A stretch of 64,000 nucleotides of DNA. Source: Paenibacillus sp. FJAT-26967 (GTDB lineage: Bacteria > Bacillota > Bacilli > Paenibacillales > NBRC-103111). Positions 1 to 9,273 of the stretch are shown piece by piece. Below the pieces are notes generated by a model. The model ran no database searches, had not been told where the DNA came from, and saw only the letters and a program-made list of their open reading frames with translations. The stretch is taken from assembly GCF_001541095.1 (NCBI RefSeq), contig NZ_LMXH01000007.1, forward strand, positions 72,391 to 136,390, written 5' to 3'. Position numbers and translations under genes: made by a program. Position 1 is the stretch's first letter, and each line of letters opens with the position of its first letter.

Positions 1-198
1 CCCGGATTTTTTATATACACAATTTAATTGCGCGCAATATATGTACTTCATTCAATTTAGCATATTCAATTCAAGGAGTCAATTTTTACCGGTATACTCA
101 TATAGATAGAATCTTTTCTCCCCCTTCTCCAAAATTTACAATCATCACCTAAACAAGGTATGATAGTATACAAATCGACTCAATAAGGTGGTATGAAG

Positions 199-897
199 AT
201 GACAGGCAAGCGTAGAAGTACAGTAATTCTGATGGCCATGCTCATGACCGTGCTGCTCATCCTGGCAGGATGCGGGAAAGCGGCGCCGGAAGCAGGAACA
301 GGAGGTGCCACGGCGACTCCTCCGGCAACAGCTACACCAAGCCCATCCCCAAGCGATCAGCCGAAGACCGACGGCAAGAATCCGATCGTCACGATCGAGA
401 TGGACAACGGCAAGAAGATCAAAGCCGAGCTTTACCCGCAAGTCGCGCCGAATACCGTCAACAACTTTATTTCCCTGATCAAAAAGGGCAAATATGACGG
501 TACGATTTTCCACCGTGTCATCCCAGGCTTCATGATTCAGGGCGGCGATCCTGAAGGCACCGGTATGGGCGGCCCCGGCTACGGAATTAAAGGTGAATTC
601 ACCTCGAACGGCTTCAAAAATAACCTGAAGCACACACGCGGCATCCTGTCGATGGCACGTGCGCAGGATCTGGATTCCGCCGGTTCCCAGTTCTTCGTAA
701 TGGTAGCCGACGCCGAGCACCTGGATAACCAGTATGCTTCCTTTGGCAAAGTAACCGAGGGTATGGAAGTCGTGGACGAGATCGTCAACTCGCCTAAAGG
801 CGCGCAGGATCGTCCGAACACCCCTCCGGTAATGAAGAAAGTAACGGTGGATACACTCGGAGTTGAATACCCGGAACCGCAGACCGTAAGCAAGTAA
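199..897 (+). CDS. Cyclophilin-type peptidyl-prolyl isomerase lipoprotein
   Basis: Predicted extracytoplasmic prolyl cis-trans isomerase that helps secreted proteins fold. A short basic N-terminus and hydrophobic stretch end in the lipobox LAGC, so the protein should be lipid-anchored at the membrane. A Pro/Thr/Ser-rich linker follows, then the cyclophilin domain from about residue 60 to the end. The family core FHRVIPGFMIQGGDPEGTG carries the active-site Arg, Phe and Gln, and SQFFVM follows. Two ATGs lie at 193 and 199. AAGGTGG at 185-191 is one base from the first and 7 bases from the second, so 199 is preferred. Family is clear; substrates are unknown. Confidence 0.93.
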   Translation: MTGKRRSTVILMAMLMTVLLILAGCGKAAPEAGTGGATATPPATATPSPSPSDQPKTDGKNPIVTIEMDNGKKIKAELYPQVAPNTVNNFISLIKKGKYDGTIFHRVIPGFMIQGGDPEGTGMGGPGYGIKGEFTSNGFKNNLKHTRGILSMARAQDLDSAGSQFFVMVADAEHLDNQYASFGKVTEGMEVVDEIVNSPKGAQDRPNTPPVMKKVTVDTLGVEYPEPQTVSK

Positions 898-931
898 TTT
901 TACTTTTACTCAAGTGAGAGCCTCATCTGAG

Positions 932-980
932 AAGGACAAGCTGTCCCCGATTCGTTCGGGTCCGCTTGTCCTTTTGTTTG
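932..980 (+). terminator. Intrinsic terminator after the cyclophilin gene
   Basis: AAGGACAAGC at 932-941 pairs with GCTTGTCCTT at 964-973, followed by a T-rich stretch. It can serve the cyclophilin gene and, read on the other strand, the convergent YbaK gene. Confidence 0.75.
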
Positions 981-991
981 TGCGGGCGCAG

Positions 992-1462
992 CTACGTTAT
1001 ATCCGCAAGAATAGCCTCGGAAGCCGCTGCCAGATCCGTCCCCTTCACAAATATTTGAAGGCCTCTGCGCCCCGCGCTGATGCTGACCGGATCAACCTGA
1101 AGCACCTGCTTGTCGAGATACAGCGGATATTTCTTCTTAGCGCCGAGCGGCGATACTCCGCCCCGTATGTAGCCAGTCAGAGCTTGAATTTCTTTGACAG
1201 GCACCATCTCGACCTTCTTATTGCCGCTTCCTGCCGCAAGTGCCTTCAGATCAAGTTCCCGGTCTCCGGGAATACAGGCCATCACAATCCCGGTTTTGTC
1301 GCCGCGGAGAACAAGCGTCTTGTATAGATGCTGCACATCAAGCCCGACCTTGCCGGCAACCGTCCCTACGTCGAGATGATCTTCGTCCCATTCATACTCA
1401 TGCAGCGTATATGAAATGCCGAGCTTGTCCAGCAGGCGGCAGGCATTTGTTTTAGCGCTCAT
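992..1462 (-). CDS. ybaK: YbaK/EbsC-family Cys-tRNA(Pro) deacylase
   Basis: About 156 aa forming one YbaK/ProRS-INS-like domain. The family hydrolyses mischarged Cys-tRNA(Pro) in trans. Visible landmarks are the N-terminal [15 protein letters not shown], the KTLVLRG strand with the key Lys, the [17 protein letters not shown] segment and the C-terminal SAGRRGLQI. An in-frame GTG lies 9 bases upstream (1471), but AAAGGAG ends 8 bases before the ATG at 1462, so 1462 is the start. Single gene, convergent with the cyclophilin gene. Confidence 0.92.
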   Translation of the reverse strand: MSAKTNACRLLDKLGISYTLHEYEWDEDHLDVGTVAGKVGLDVQHLYKTLVLRGDKTGIVMACIPGDRELDLKALAAGSGNKKVEMVPVKEIQALTGYIRGGVSPLGAKKKYPLYLDKQVLQVDPVSISAGRRGLQIFVKGTDLAAASEAILADIT

Positions 1463-1728
1463 CGATTTCACTCCTTTTTTAGTTGGGTTTTTCGTAGTCC
1501 GTCATTAACAAATAAGCTTCTGACTGAATTATAAGAGGAGTCATGATAGAAGAAGGATAGTTTACATTATGGCACATAAGGAAATAAACGTGCAGATCTA
1601 CAGCCCTATTATAAATACTTATGGTACAAGCGATGTTCTGCGGCCATCAATAAGCGAACGGGCAGTTCTGCGAAGCAAGAGGATTTATAGAATATGTGAT
1701 AAAATCTGGATTATAGTGAGGTGATAGG

Positions 1729-2223
1729 ATGCTAAACATGCGAAATGCTAATATGTCTGACTATAAGTTTCTGGTTCATATTGACTTAAAAAACGATGGT
1801 TACACAGTTACAAATCAGGCTGAAATGACTGAACGAGAAAATGAGGAACATAATAAGAAAATACAAAGGTATCTCACTGATCCAGATAAAGGTGCATTTA
1901 TTATTGAGGACTCCGTTTATAACAAACCAATTGCTATGTTAATGTATTCCGTAGCAAACAGGGATTCCATGTATCCTTGGAAAACAATTTTCAACGAAAT
2001 AGACCGAAAATTATTTCAAAGTGATGGTCGATTTATTCAAATATTTCAATTATGGGTTCATCCGAACTATCGTAGACGGGGATTAGCCACAAAGCTAAAA
2101 CTCAAGTTGGAAGAAGAAGCTCTATATCATCATGTTGATTTAATTTACACTCATACCGAACTAACAAATAGCCACGTCATCGAACTCAATATTAAAATTG
2201 GGTATGTAGCCCATCAATCATAA
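1729..2223 (+). CDS. GNAT-family N-acetyltransferase
   Basis: 164 aa. Acetyl-CoA-dependent transferase of unknown substrate. The acetyl-CoA-binding motif A is seen as VHPNYRRRGLATKLKL at about residues 108-123, followed by the family's Asn-containing helix and a KIGY segment. The protein stops a few residues after that segment, where relatives usually have a final strand, so the C-terminus may be slightly shortened. A GAGGTGAT box precedes the ATG. Base composition is AT-richer than the metabolic genes around it, like the adjacent RHS fragment, which suggests this stretch is accessory. Confidence 0.8.
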   Translation: MLNMRNANMSDYKFLVHIDLKNDGYTVTNQAEMTERENEEHNKKIQRYLTDPDKGAFIIEDSVYNKPIAMLMYSVANRDSMYPWKTIFNEIDRKLFQSDGRFIQIFQLWVHPNYRRRGLATKLKLKLEEEALYHHVDLIYTHTELTNSHVIELNIKIGYVAHQS

Positions 2224-2255
2224 AAAAAAAGCATCAGTAAATATTCTACTGATGC
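2222..2255 (-). terminator. Intrinsic terminator of the toxin-tip/immunity pair
   Basis: GCATCAGTA and TACTGATGC form a perfect 9-bp stem (2231-2255). On the minus strand it is followed by a run of T (plus-strand A run at 2222-2230), directly after the stop of the immunity gene. Confidence 0.85.
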
Positions 2256-2265
2256 TACCAAACAA

Positions 2266-2742
2266 TTACATAAAACAAGTTTTTATTTTATTTCCGATAT
2301 CAATATCCATACCGTAAACTTCAAAATACGAAGTATCAAATGGACGAATTTCTATTTCTGCCTCAGGATGTTGTAATCCTTCACCTTCTTCAGTTTCCGG
2401 TAATGTATTAGAATCCCATCCAATCTTTTTGCCCTTCTTAATCCCAATGAACACCCCCGAATGGAACTGGATTATTTCTTCTGCCTTTTTAATCAGTTCA
2501 TATGTGCTTAAAATTTCTGAATATGGATTGGGAAATAACACTTCAGATACTTGATTACCGCTACCAAACACATCAAAAGCAAACCAAGTAAGATTAGAAG
2601 TTTCATGTTGTATACAGGTTAGTATTTGAACTAACTGTTTTCCTGAGCAACTTATCTCACTTTGGAAATGCCCCCTACTTAATCTAAGTATAAACGTAGG
2701 TTTTTTGAGATTATTGTCCTCCAAATTCCCCACCTCCATCAC
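2266..2742 (-). CDS. Putative immunity protein of an RHS toxin
   Basis: About 158 aa, cytoplasmic by appearance (no signal or membrane segment), acidic, no family recognised by eye. The immunity role is inferred from position: its start overlaps the stop of the RHS toxin tip by 4 bases, the classic toxin/immunity coupling, and a terminator follows directly. The start is uncertain. A GTG at 2742 and the adjacent ATG at 2739 are both possible, with only a weak upstream GGAG. Confidence 0.6.
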   Translation of the reverse strand: MMEVGNLEDNNLKKPTFILRLSRGHFQSEISCSGKQLVQILTCIQHETSNLTWFAFDVFGSGNQVSEVLFPNPYSEILSTYELIKKAEEIIQFHSGVFIGIKKGKKIGWDSNTLPETEEGEGLQHPEAEIEIRPFDTSYFEVYGMDIDIGNKIKTCFM

Positions 2743-3806
2743 TTAAAACTCCAGGACCCATCTTGAAAGACTGCGGGATGGTCATGTGGATTGGTATGAT
2801 TCTGCGGACGACCATGGTCAGTCCAATCTGTACGTTTCACTGGAACACCATTTTCTCCCCACTCAAGGGTTTGAATATAATCTCCTTTTCTACCTTTTTG
2901 CCATCCAATTTGAGTATGGGGATTCATTGATTCAGGCACATGAACAGTACCATTTATCATTGTTCCGTCAGTTCTAGGAAGAGGTATGGGGTTGTCGCTA
3001 GCATCCTTGGGAACATACTTCGGTGTTGGAACTTTACCCGTTCCCTCACCCACACTCCGTCTACCGTTACCCGGAATAATCCCCAGGTTCATGTCACCTT
3101 TGCGGTGGGCTCTGCTGTAAATATTGCGCCAATCCATACTGCCGATGAAATGATATAAGTTCACACCCACATCATAGCAGTCAGACATGTTGCTAAGGGC
3201 CTGAGAAAGATTCGATCCTATATTGACGAGTTCGTAGGCATCCTGAGCCCGATCACTCCATTTAGCGGCGTTACCTGCTGTCTTACCGACATAAGAACCT
3301 GGGACAAACGGAGTCAGTGCGGCACCCGCATCCCACGCTAAATACAAACCGTTAGACAAGCTCGGGTCTTCATAGAGCTGAAACGCACTATACCCTATAC
3401 TTGCCATGTCAGCAAGGGTCTCAATCACGTTACCGCTTGGATCATAATATTTTACCGGATTACCTTCCCCGTAGGTGTAACGATTTAAGCTTGCCGGTCT
3501 GTTCGTAGAACCCCGGTAGGAATCTTCTGTTAAAAATCTCCCTTTGCCCGGATCGTAATACCTCGCCTTAAGATATTGAAGCCCCGTCTGATCGGTGTAT
3601 TGTCCAGCATATCCGATAGGCTGATGAATGGATCCTGTCTGCCCGGTTACTTGTCCCCATGGATCATATTGATAGGTGGCTGCAATTTCACCTGCGGGAG
3701 TTGCAACACCTCTTACATCTCGATGACCGTCATATAGATAATTTAAATTGTCCTGCAGTGAAGGTCCCTGGGCTCTACCTTCTAATTGGTTGCCGTATAG
3801 ACCAAA
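2739..3806 (-). pseudogene. RHS-repeat protein, C-terminal fragment with toxin tip
   Basis: The frame is open from 3806 to 2739 with an in-frame TGA at 3807. The first ~120 codons encode the hallmark RHS core: YDPWGQVTGQTG, then IGYAGQYTDQTGLQYLKARY, YDPGKGRF and NPVKYYDPSGNV. After DPSGN comes a variable tip of about 230 aa. Its end holds a His-rich segment (DHGRPQNHTNPHDHP) that could be a nuclease-type active site. RHS proteins are normally over 1,500 aa with a secretion signal. Everything upstream of the core is missing here and AT-rich DNA begins at the breakpoint. A GTG at 3428 could give a 229-aa protein but lacks a clear ribosome binding site. Probably a displaced or degraded polymorphic toxin end. 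Confidence 0.75.
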
Positions 3807-3928
3807 TCAATAATAATTTATTGACATATCTAAAAATCTCATGATTAATTATATAATCTGGATATTGTACAAATATGTGTTAAATAATGACTAGTAAATT
3901 TATTGATTAATAGAAGGGAGAGATTAAT

Positions 3929-4726
3929 GTGAAATTAAAGAGGATTATTCTTGCTGGCTCATTTTTACTAGCCATAGCTGGCGTATCATTTTTCTTCGGA
4001 AATTCAGGTGAAGCGAATACGCTGGCCATACTCCCGGATCAAGCTCAAACTACTGTGAATAAGATGTTAGATTCTATCGATCATTTCAAAACGGTTAAAA
4101 CGAAAATTAAAACAGAGGGAGTCCATGAACAATCGAATGTGACGGAGATTGAAATAAATACCGTACGGAAATTCACAGCTTCGGCTACAACTACCTATAC
4201 AGATGGAAAAGTAATAAACGAATATCAGAATGATCAATTTTTAGTGGAGGATCCTGTTAAAAAGGAATTTACTCAACATAAAATTTCCAAAGAGAATAGT
4301 GAAAAGTGGAAAGAAAAACCGAAGAAAAGAGTGGAGTTCAACGAACAGGGCGAAATACAATTTCATCCTAGAAAAAATCCTATTTTTGTAGGAACGGCGA
4401 CCTCTAACAACTTAATATTTCCACAAGATCTGGCTCTAGGTATCATGATGAGAGCAGAAAAAGTGGACTATCTAGGGACGGAAAAACTGCTGAACAGAAA
4501 TGTGTCCGTTTTGTCTATCATCCCTATGGACATTCAGCAATCCAGCCTTGGAAACTATATTAAAATTTGGGTCGATGACCAAACCGGGATTGTAGTCAAG
4601 TACGTCTCCTATAAAGACAACACTCTGTTCCTATCCAATGAAATGCTAAGTCTAGAAATCGATTCCGAAATCTCCGTTAAAAGCTCGCCCGATTTATCCG
4701 CCTATAAAAATATAACGAATCAATAA
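3929..4726 (+). CDS. Secreted protein of unknown function, LolA/RseB-like in outline
   Basis: 265 aa with a signal peptide (basic MKLKR, hydrophobic core, cleavage probably near residue 30), so it acts outside the membrane. The rest is beta-rich and polar, with a DGKVINEYQNDQ/IKIWVDDQTGIVVKY pattern reminiscent of LolA/RseB-like carrier folds. That is only an impression. The start is the GTG at 3929: the ATG two bases earlier overlaps it and would be followed at once by TGA. AAGGGAGAG lies about 7 bases upstream. It sits divergent from the RHS remnant and in AT-rich DNA. Confidence 0.7.
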   Translation: MKLKRIILAGSFLLAIAGVSFFFGNSGEANTLAILPDQAQTTVNKMLDSIDHFKTVKTKIKTEGVHEQSNVTEIEINTVRKFTASATTTYTDGKVINEYQNDQFLVEDPVKKEFTQHKISKENSEKWKEKPKKRVEFNEQGEIQFHPRKNPIFVGTATSNNLIFPQDLALGIMMRAEKVDYLGTEKLLNRNVSVLSIIPMDIQQSSLGNYIKIWVDDQTGIVVKYVSYKDNTLFLSNEMLSLEIDSEISVKSSPDLSAYKNITNQ

Positions 4727-4769
4727 AGGCTCTACGTGTTAAAGGCAATAGCACGATCCTGCCAAATAC

Positions 4770-4810
4770 GAAAGGATCATTCGTCCGATAAAGGACAGAA
4801 TGATCCTTTC
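4770..4810. terminator. Bidirectional hairpin between convergent genes
   Basis: GAAAGGATCATTC (4770-4782) and GAATGATCCTTTC (4798-4810) are perfect inverted arms between two convergent genes. There is no long T run on either side. Confidence 0.7.
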
Positions 4811-4818
4811 CCTGTAGA

Positions 4819-6336
4819 TTACTCGGGAAGAACGATACCTTGAGCAGAGAACAGTTCCCGCGCCTCGTTCCAAGTCAACTGGATATCTCCGTTTGCATAG
4901 GGCAATTCAATATCATACAACTCCTCAGACTTAAACGTATCCGTACGGAAATTTTCCTGATGATATGTTATATCGCCTTCGAAGCTTAATGTTCCTATGG
5001 CAACGCCGTTGCTGATTTCTCCCGTGAACAGAATTTCTCTGGATGTATACTGCACATTGTCGCGATCATTGCATCTCCATGTGGCATATACCTTCGACCC
5101 TTCAGCGGGCAACGCATATTCCTTGACCCAAATAGTGCGGTATACTTTGCCGTTGCCGTCAAACTCTCCGTCATTGCCCGGCTCCCTGCCCGTACCGTCC
5201 CTATTCTCCGAACCGAAGAGAACCGACTGTTTGTATGTATAAAATTTCAGCTGGCTTTTGTCTTCCTGGCCACCGGCCACAACCAGCGTTTCGGCGAATT
5301 TTTTGGCTTCTTCACTGACCGCGAACCAAATGTTAGCTAGCGAATCCGCAGGCATCATATAAACGCCATTAATTTTTTTTATCGTCATCTGGCCGTTCAG
5401 AGGTATTTCTTCTTCCTGCACAAGCGGACCATCGGGATTGTAATGGACAAAATGCTCTGTCTCCTCTTCTCGGAAAGTGTTTGTTTCCTTCCTGTTCGTA
5501 GTCGTGACGCTGCCGTCGCTATTTTCACGGTACCCGATTCCGAATGCCGAACTGATTTCTTTTACCGAGAAGTAAGCAAGGCCTTCATGCATGACGGGCT
5601 TTGTACGGAAAACAACAGGCTGATTGTCCAGTTTAATCACGGGAGCGGCATCTTCCACAGACGAATTCTCCGCTTCGGTCCCGGTGAGTTCGCTTGGCGG
5701 TGAGAGGATGGGCAACCAGCTTGTGTCGGACACTTCGCTTGGTCTCGCCTGAAGTTCGCCCAAGCCTTGATCCGCCATATTTTTGATAAATTGCACGGCT
5801 TCGGCGCGGGTAAGCGTCCTAGCGCCTTTAAATCCCGCTATCGACGGCTCCGCTTCCTCTCCTTGAGCGAGATTTTTGCCGTATAAATACCGGATGGCGT
5901 CCTCTCCTTCGTAATGCTCGCCATGTGTCGAAGCTATAAGCTCGGCGACGCGGATACGTGTAATCGGCTCGTTTGGCTCGCGGCCGTTTGCCGTACCCAC
6001 GGGATAATTCAAGGATGCCGCCAGATTGTAATAAGGCTCCGCCCAGTCGTTGCCCTTGCCGCTCTCCAGATCGGGTTTGTACAAATGAATAAGCAGGGTC
6101 AAAAATTCAGCTTCTGTCACAGTCCGTTCCGGTCTGAACGTCCCATCCTCGTATCCGCTGACGATATGGCTGCTTATCGCCCAGGCCACGGTTTCGGCAG
6201 ACCAGTGTGAATTTACGTCCGGGAACGAAACGATTACCCCGGGATTTTTAGCGCTTGCCGCATGCGGCGGCAAAGCCGCGGTGGCAAGCAGGATCGCCGC
6301 TTGCACCGATCCTAACAGCTTCCATGATTTTTTCAT
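4819..6336 (-). CDS. SLH-domain cell-surface protein with a copper-amine-oxidase-like stalk domain
   Basis: 505 aa exported protein with an N-terminal signal peptide ending near AASA. Two to three S-layer-homology repeats follow in roughly residues 35-195 (FPDVNSHWSAETVAWAI, GYEDGTFRPERTVTEAEF, ITRIRVAELIA, LTRAEAVQFI). These would bind pyruvylated secondary cell-wall polymer and hold the protein on the wall. From about 235 a domain resembles the Copper_amine_oxid_N stalk module common in Paenibacillus (IKLDNQPVVFRTKPVMHEGLAYFSVKEI). The C-terminal part is unassigned. The ATG at 6336 is preferred over 6360 because GAGGG lies 6 bases ahead of it. No partner genes adjoin it. Confidence 0.85.
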   Translation of the reverse strand: MKKSWKLLGSVQAAILLATAALPPHAASAKNPGVIVSFPDVNSHWSAETVAWAISSHIVSGYEDGTFRPERTVTEAEFLTLLIHLYKPDLESGKGNDWAEPYYNLAASLNYPVGTANGREPNEPITRIRVAELIASTHGEHYEGEDAIRYLYGKNLAQGEEAEPSIAGFKGARTLTRAEAVQFIKNMADQGLGELQARPSEVSDTSWLPILSPPSELTGTEAENSSVEDAAPVIKLDNQPVVFRTKPVMHEGLAYFSVKEISSAFGIGYRENSDGSVTTTNRKETNTFREEETEHFVHYNPDGPLVQEEEIPLNGQMTIKKINGVYMMPADSLANIWFAVSEEAKKFAETLVVAGGQEDKSQLKFYTYKQSVLFGSENRDGTGREPGNDGEFDGNGKVYRTIWVKEYALPAEGSKVYATWRCNDRDNVQYTSREILFTGEISNGVAIGTLSFEGDITYHQENFRTDTFKSEELYDIELPYANGDIQLTWNEARELFSAQGIVLPE

Positions 6337-6665
6337 CTTCTTCCCTCGCAGTTTATTCATGATGGCATATTTGCAGCTTCAGTGCCCGGAATTCGGGAAC
6401 TGAAGTTTCTGTATGTAGTATAGCCGCTGACGCAAAAATGCGGAAGGAAGATTTCAACAATTAACTTACATAATGTAAAAAGAAGATAGATTCGACACAC
6501 TTCTCGCTAGTCCTTCTCAAATTTTCACGCGGTAATAACCAAGCTGTTCTTTTTGGGAGTTTAATAAACCGAAATCAATGCTTGGCGGAATAATTGAAGT
6601 ATGGGAATGTAATCGGCATCGGACGGATTTAATCGTCAAGCATGGTTTAAGGTTTAGCTTAAAAC
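6337..6665. other. Intergenic stretch without a recognisable gene
   Basis: 329 bases upstream of the SLH gene. No plausible ORF with a ribosome binding site and no convincing hairpin was seen. It presumably holds the SLH promoter. Confidence 0.5.
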
Positions 6666-6995
6666 TCAATCCGTCGTCTCCATCAAATAAACCTTCGCCT
6701 TAAATCCGCCTCTCTCCGCTGCTTTACCGTCCCGCACGGCTTCCAGCTCCTGAACGGAGCAGTGGTGTACACCGGCTAGAGCTTGTATCACTTCAAGCAA
6801 ATCGGCGAGTTCCTCTACCGCATGACGGTCGTCCTGTGCGGAGGCCTCCAGATATTCCCGAAGCTCTTCATGCAGCTTCTTGTGCAGCTCCTGCTTATAT
6901 TCCGCTTCCGTTAAGATTCGTGTCTGACACGTTTGACCGTTGCCGCGAATCATTTCCGGTATACGATCCCGGACTAGTTTATTGTAGACAGCCAC
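6666..6995 (-). CDS. MazG-like phosphoribosyl-ATP pyrophosphohydrolase-type protein
   Basis: 109 aa, an all-alpha NTP-pyrophosphohydrolase fold. The N-terminus YNKLVRDRIPEMI is typical of this small stand-alone family. The metal-binding pattern EELREYLE followed by EELADLLEV matches the MazG ExxE...ExxD arrangement. It probably hydrolyses a nucleotide or modified nucleotide; the substrate is not predictable. It is not a histidine-pathway gene by context. The start is a GTG at 6995 with GGAG about 10 bases upstream. Confidence 0.85.
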   Translation of the reverse strand: MAVYNKLVRDRIPEMIRGNGQTCQTRILTEAEYKQELHKKLHEELREYLEASAQDDRHAVEELADLLEVIQALAGVHHCSVQELEAVRDGKAAERGGFKAKVYLMETTD

Positions 6996-7217
6996 TTAGA
7001 TTCATCTCCATTTTTCATAATAAGTCTCTGCATGTACTGCATATTTCCTTCGACATCAAGCCTGCTATACACCTCCCGGCTTTACAAAAAATCACTTACA
7101 GAACCGTCACAGGTAACGATACCAAGGTGAGCGGCGAATCCGCCCCAATGGTTCATTGCACCTGCCCCGGTGGTAAATTTGCCATGTAAGAATCAACGAT
7201 AACAAGGAGGCTGAATC

Positions 7218-8012
7218 ATGGCGGATAAACGGCTGGATGGCAAAGTTGCTGTGGTGACAGGAGGCGGCTCGGGGATCGGCAAAGCGGGCGCCATCCGGAT
7301 GGCGGAGCAGGGTGCGAGGATCGTGATGCTGGACCGCACACCGGAGAAAGCCGAAGAAACGAAGAGGCTGATTGAGAGCGCGGGCGGTCAGGCTCTTGTA
7401 ATCGGGTGCGACGTATCCAAACCGGAGATGATCGAGCAGGGTATGAAGCGGGCCGTGGATACATTCGGCAGGCTGGATATCGTATTCGCCAATGCCGGAT
7501 TGAACGGCAAGCTGGCCCCCATTGAGACGATGGAAATCGACGAATGGGACTACCCGATGAACATCAATCTGCGCGGCACGTTCGCTACCGTTAAGTATGC
7601 CATTCCTTTTCTGAGAAAAAGTGGCAGCGGCAGCGTCATCATCACCAGCTCGATTAACGGCAACCGCGTTTTCTCCAATATCGGATTCTCCGCCTATTCG
7701 ACAACCAAGGCCGGGCAGATCGCTTTTATGAAAATGGCCGCGCTGGAGCTCGCGAAGTACAAAATCCGTGTCAACGCCATCTGCCCGGGAGCGATTGCCA
7801 CTAACAGCGCAGACAATACCTACCGGTCCGATGACCTGAAGCAAGTGGAAATTCCGGTGGAGTTTCCCCAAGGAGGACAGCCACTCAAGGGTGAATCCGG
7901 GAAACCCGAAGAGGTCGCCGATCTTGTCCTGTTCCTTGCCTCGGATGAGTCCTCTCATGTGACCGGAACCGAGATTTATATTGATGGCGCGGAGTCGCTG
8001 CTGGTCGGCTGA
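7218..8012 (+). CDS. SDR-family oxidoreductase (paralogue 1)
   Basis: 264 aa classical short-chain dehydrogenase. It has the cofactor motif TGGGSGIG near residue 14, NAG at about 91, a catalytic Ser in the SSINGN segment and YSTTK (Tyr/Lys pair) near residue 160. It probably oxidises or reduces an alcohol/ketone with NAD(P). AAGGAGG lies 7 bases before the ATG. A second copy of about three-quarters identity by eye is at 13413-14204, and the two flank the AraC/dehydrogenase/esterase/LysR block. The substrate is unknown; the neighbourhood suggests a sugar-derived compound. Confidence 0.9.
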   Translation: MADKRLDGKVAVVTGGGSGIGKAGAIRMAEQGARIVMLDRTPEKAEETKRLIESAGGQALVIGCDVSKPEMIEQGMKRAVDTFGRLDIVFANAGLNGKLAPIETMEIDEWDYPMNINLRGTFATVKYAIPFLRKSGSGSVIITSSINGNRVFSNIGFSAYSTTKAGQIAFMKMAALELAKYKIRVNAICPGAIATNSADNTYRSDDLKQVEIPVEFPQGGQPLKGESGKPEEVADLVLFLASDESSHVTGTEIYIDGAESLLVG

Positions 8013-8064
8013 GTCCGCAAGAGACAGACGTATAGGATCTCCAGCGCACTTATACGGCAGCACG

Positions 8065-8116
8065 TTAGGCCCTTCACCTGTGCATAGCAGGATAAATGAA
8101 GGGCTAATTTCTTTTA
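8065..8116 (+). terminator. Intrinsic terminator after SDR paralogue 1
   Basis: TTAGGCCCTTCA and TGAAGGGCTAA pair with one bulged G and are followed by TTTCTTTTAT. It lies between the SDR gene and the convergent AraC gene. Confidence 0.75.
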
Positions 8117-8155
8117 TAGGATAAGGAGTCACGCTATGTCTCTGCTGCTATGCAT

Positions 8156-9076
8156 CTACTCCGTATGCTCCATCCTCGCCTTGATCGACCTTGCATACTC
8201 GGTTGGACTCATACCGGCCGCTTGCTTGAACATCCGGGAAAAAGAATGTACACTCCCGTATCCGAGCTGCTGCGCGATTTGCGAATAGTTGCAGGTTTCT
8301 TCCCGGATCAGCCGCTTCGCCCTGTCGATTTTCAACCGGGTCCAATATTTCATGAGAGTCATTCCTGTCCGAGACTTAAACAACTCCTTGAGCCGGGTCG
8401 GGCTCAGATGAAACTGTCTGCTGAGTGCCTCTACCGTCAGAGGTGCTTCCAAATTCCCCTCCATATAGCGGACAATCCTGTCCGTCAATTCGGCTTGGCT
8501 GCGCTCCTGGGCAGGTGTGGACAACTGCTTGCTGGCAGTGGAATGCCCACACTCCAGCAGAGCACGTCTTATCAGTCTCAGCAGAAAGATTTCCAGGTAA
8601 CAGCGAAGCAGCTGTTCCGCGCCTTCCGGAGCACTCTGCTTTCGCCTCAGCGGATATTCGAACGGAAACTCGAACGCGTTCTCGCCTTCTTGTATAAGCT
8701 GAGCCAGGACATTCCGCTCCTCATCCTCCAGCCGGATGACTTGTCCGCTCAAGATGTCCATAGCTGCTGAATCGCAATCAAAGGTCAGCACGATGACATT
8801 GGGAGCTGTGCCCGGGGCCGCCCGGAAGCGGTGAAACTCATTGGGACGGTGAAAAATAACCGTTCCCTGCTTCAGCAGATGGCTCGCATGATCGGTCCAC
8901 ACTTCAATTTCACCTTTATCCACATAGAGAAACTCCCAGAAATTATGGCGTTCCCCCTGAAATACATAATCTTTGCCATGCTCAAAATAATACATCGTAA
9001 TGATCCGGCTGATCGTCAAAATCTGTTTCAGATATGTTCTCTGCATCCCGTTCAGCTTGGCCTCACGCTCATCCAT
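8156..9076 (-). CDS. AraC-family transcriptional regulator with cupin sensor domain
   Basis: About 306 aa. The N-terminal half is a cupin-like effector domain (HNFWEFLYVDKGEIEV, GTVIFHRPNEFHRF). The last ~100 residues are the two-helix-turn-helix AraC DNA-binding domain (LSPTRLKELFKSRTG, SQIAQQLGYGSVHSFSRMFK). It probably senses a sugar or its derivative and activates the divergent dehydrogenase/esterase genes. Of two close ATGs (9082, 9076) the second is favoured, because the G-rich box abuts the first and is 6 bases from the second. Confidence 0.92.
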   Translation of the reverse strand: MDEREAKLNGMQRTYLKQILTISRIITMYYFEHGKDYVFQGERHNFWEFLYVDKGEIEVWTDHASHLLKQGTVIFHRPNEFHRFRAAPGTAPNVIVLTFDCDSAAMDILSGQVIRLEDEERNVLAQLIQEGENAFEFPFEYPLRRKQSAPEGAEQLLRCYLEIFLLRLIRRALLECGHSTASKQLSTPAQERSQAELTDRIVRYMEGNLEAPLTVEALSRQFHLSPTRLKELFKSRTGMTLMKYWTRLKIDRAKRLIREETCNYSQIAQQLGYGSVHSFSRMFKQAAGMSPTEYARSIKARMEHTE

Positions 9077-9165
9077 TTTCATCCCCCCGGCTGTCTAAAT
9101 CTTTAAACGTGATGATTCAGGATGGTTTCCTTCGTAAGCCTTCTATACTTCTTATTACCACCCTA

Positions 9166-9231
9166 TCGTTTGTTAAGGACAAAAAAACCGTCGTTTGAGA
9201 CAAAGATAAAAATAAATCCCTCTTTTATACT
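9166..9231 (+). promoter_or_regulatory. Candidate AraC-type operator and promoter for the Gfo/Idh gene
   Basis: TCGTTTG occurs at 9166-9172 and again at 9191-9197 in direct orientation, each followed by a GACAAA-like tract. A -10-like TATACT lies at 9226-9231, with no good -35 before it. Direct repeats next to a weak -35 are the usual layout of AraC-activated promoters, and the AraC gene is divergent. Inference from layout only. Confidence 0.45.
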
Positions 9232-9273
9232 AACGGTAATAGCTTCACATTGAAAAAAAGGGGGACGCACGTC

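Noticed and set aside
1569-1724. 51-codon ORF ending at the GNAT ribosome binding site
   Set aside because: AAGGA is about 11 bases away and the sequence resembles nothing; too little support.
8136-8290. Plus-strand ORF with a good AAGGAG site at the end of the AraC gene
   Set aside because: It lies wholly inside the AraC coding sequence and shows no domain.
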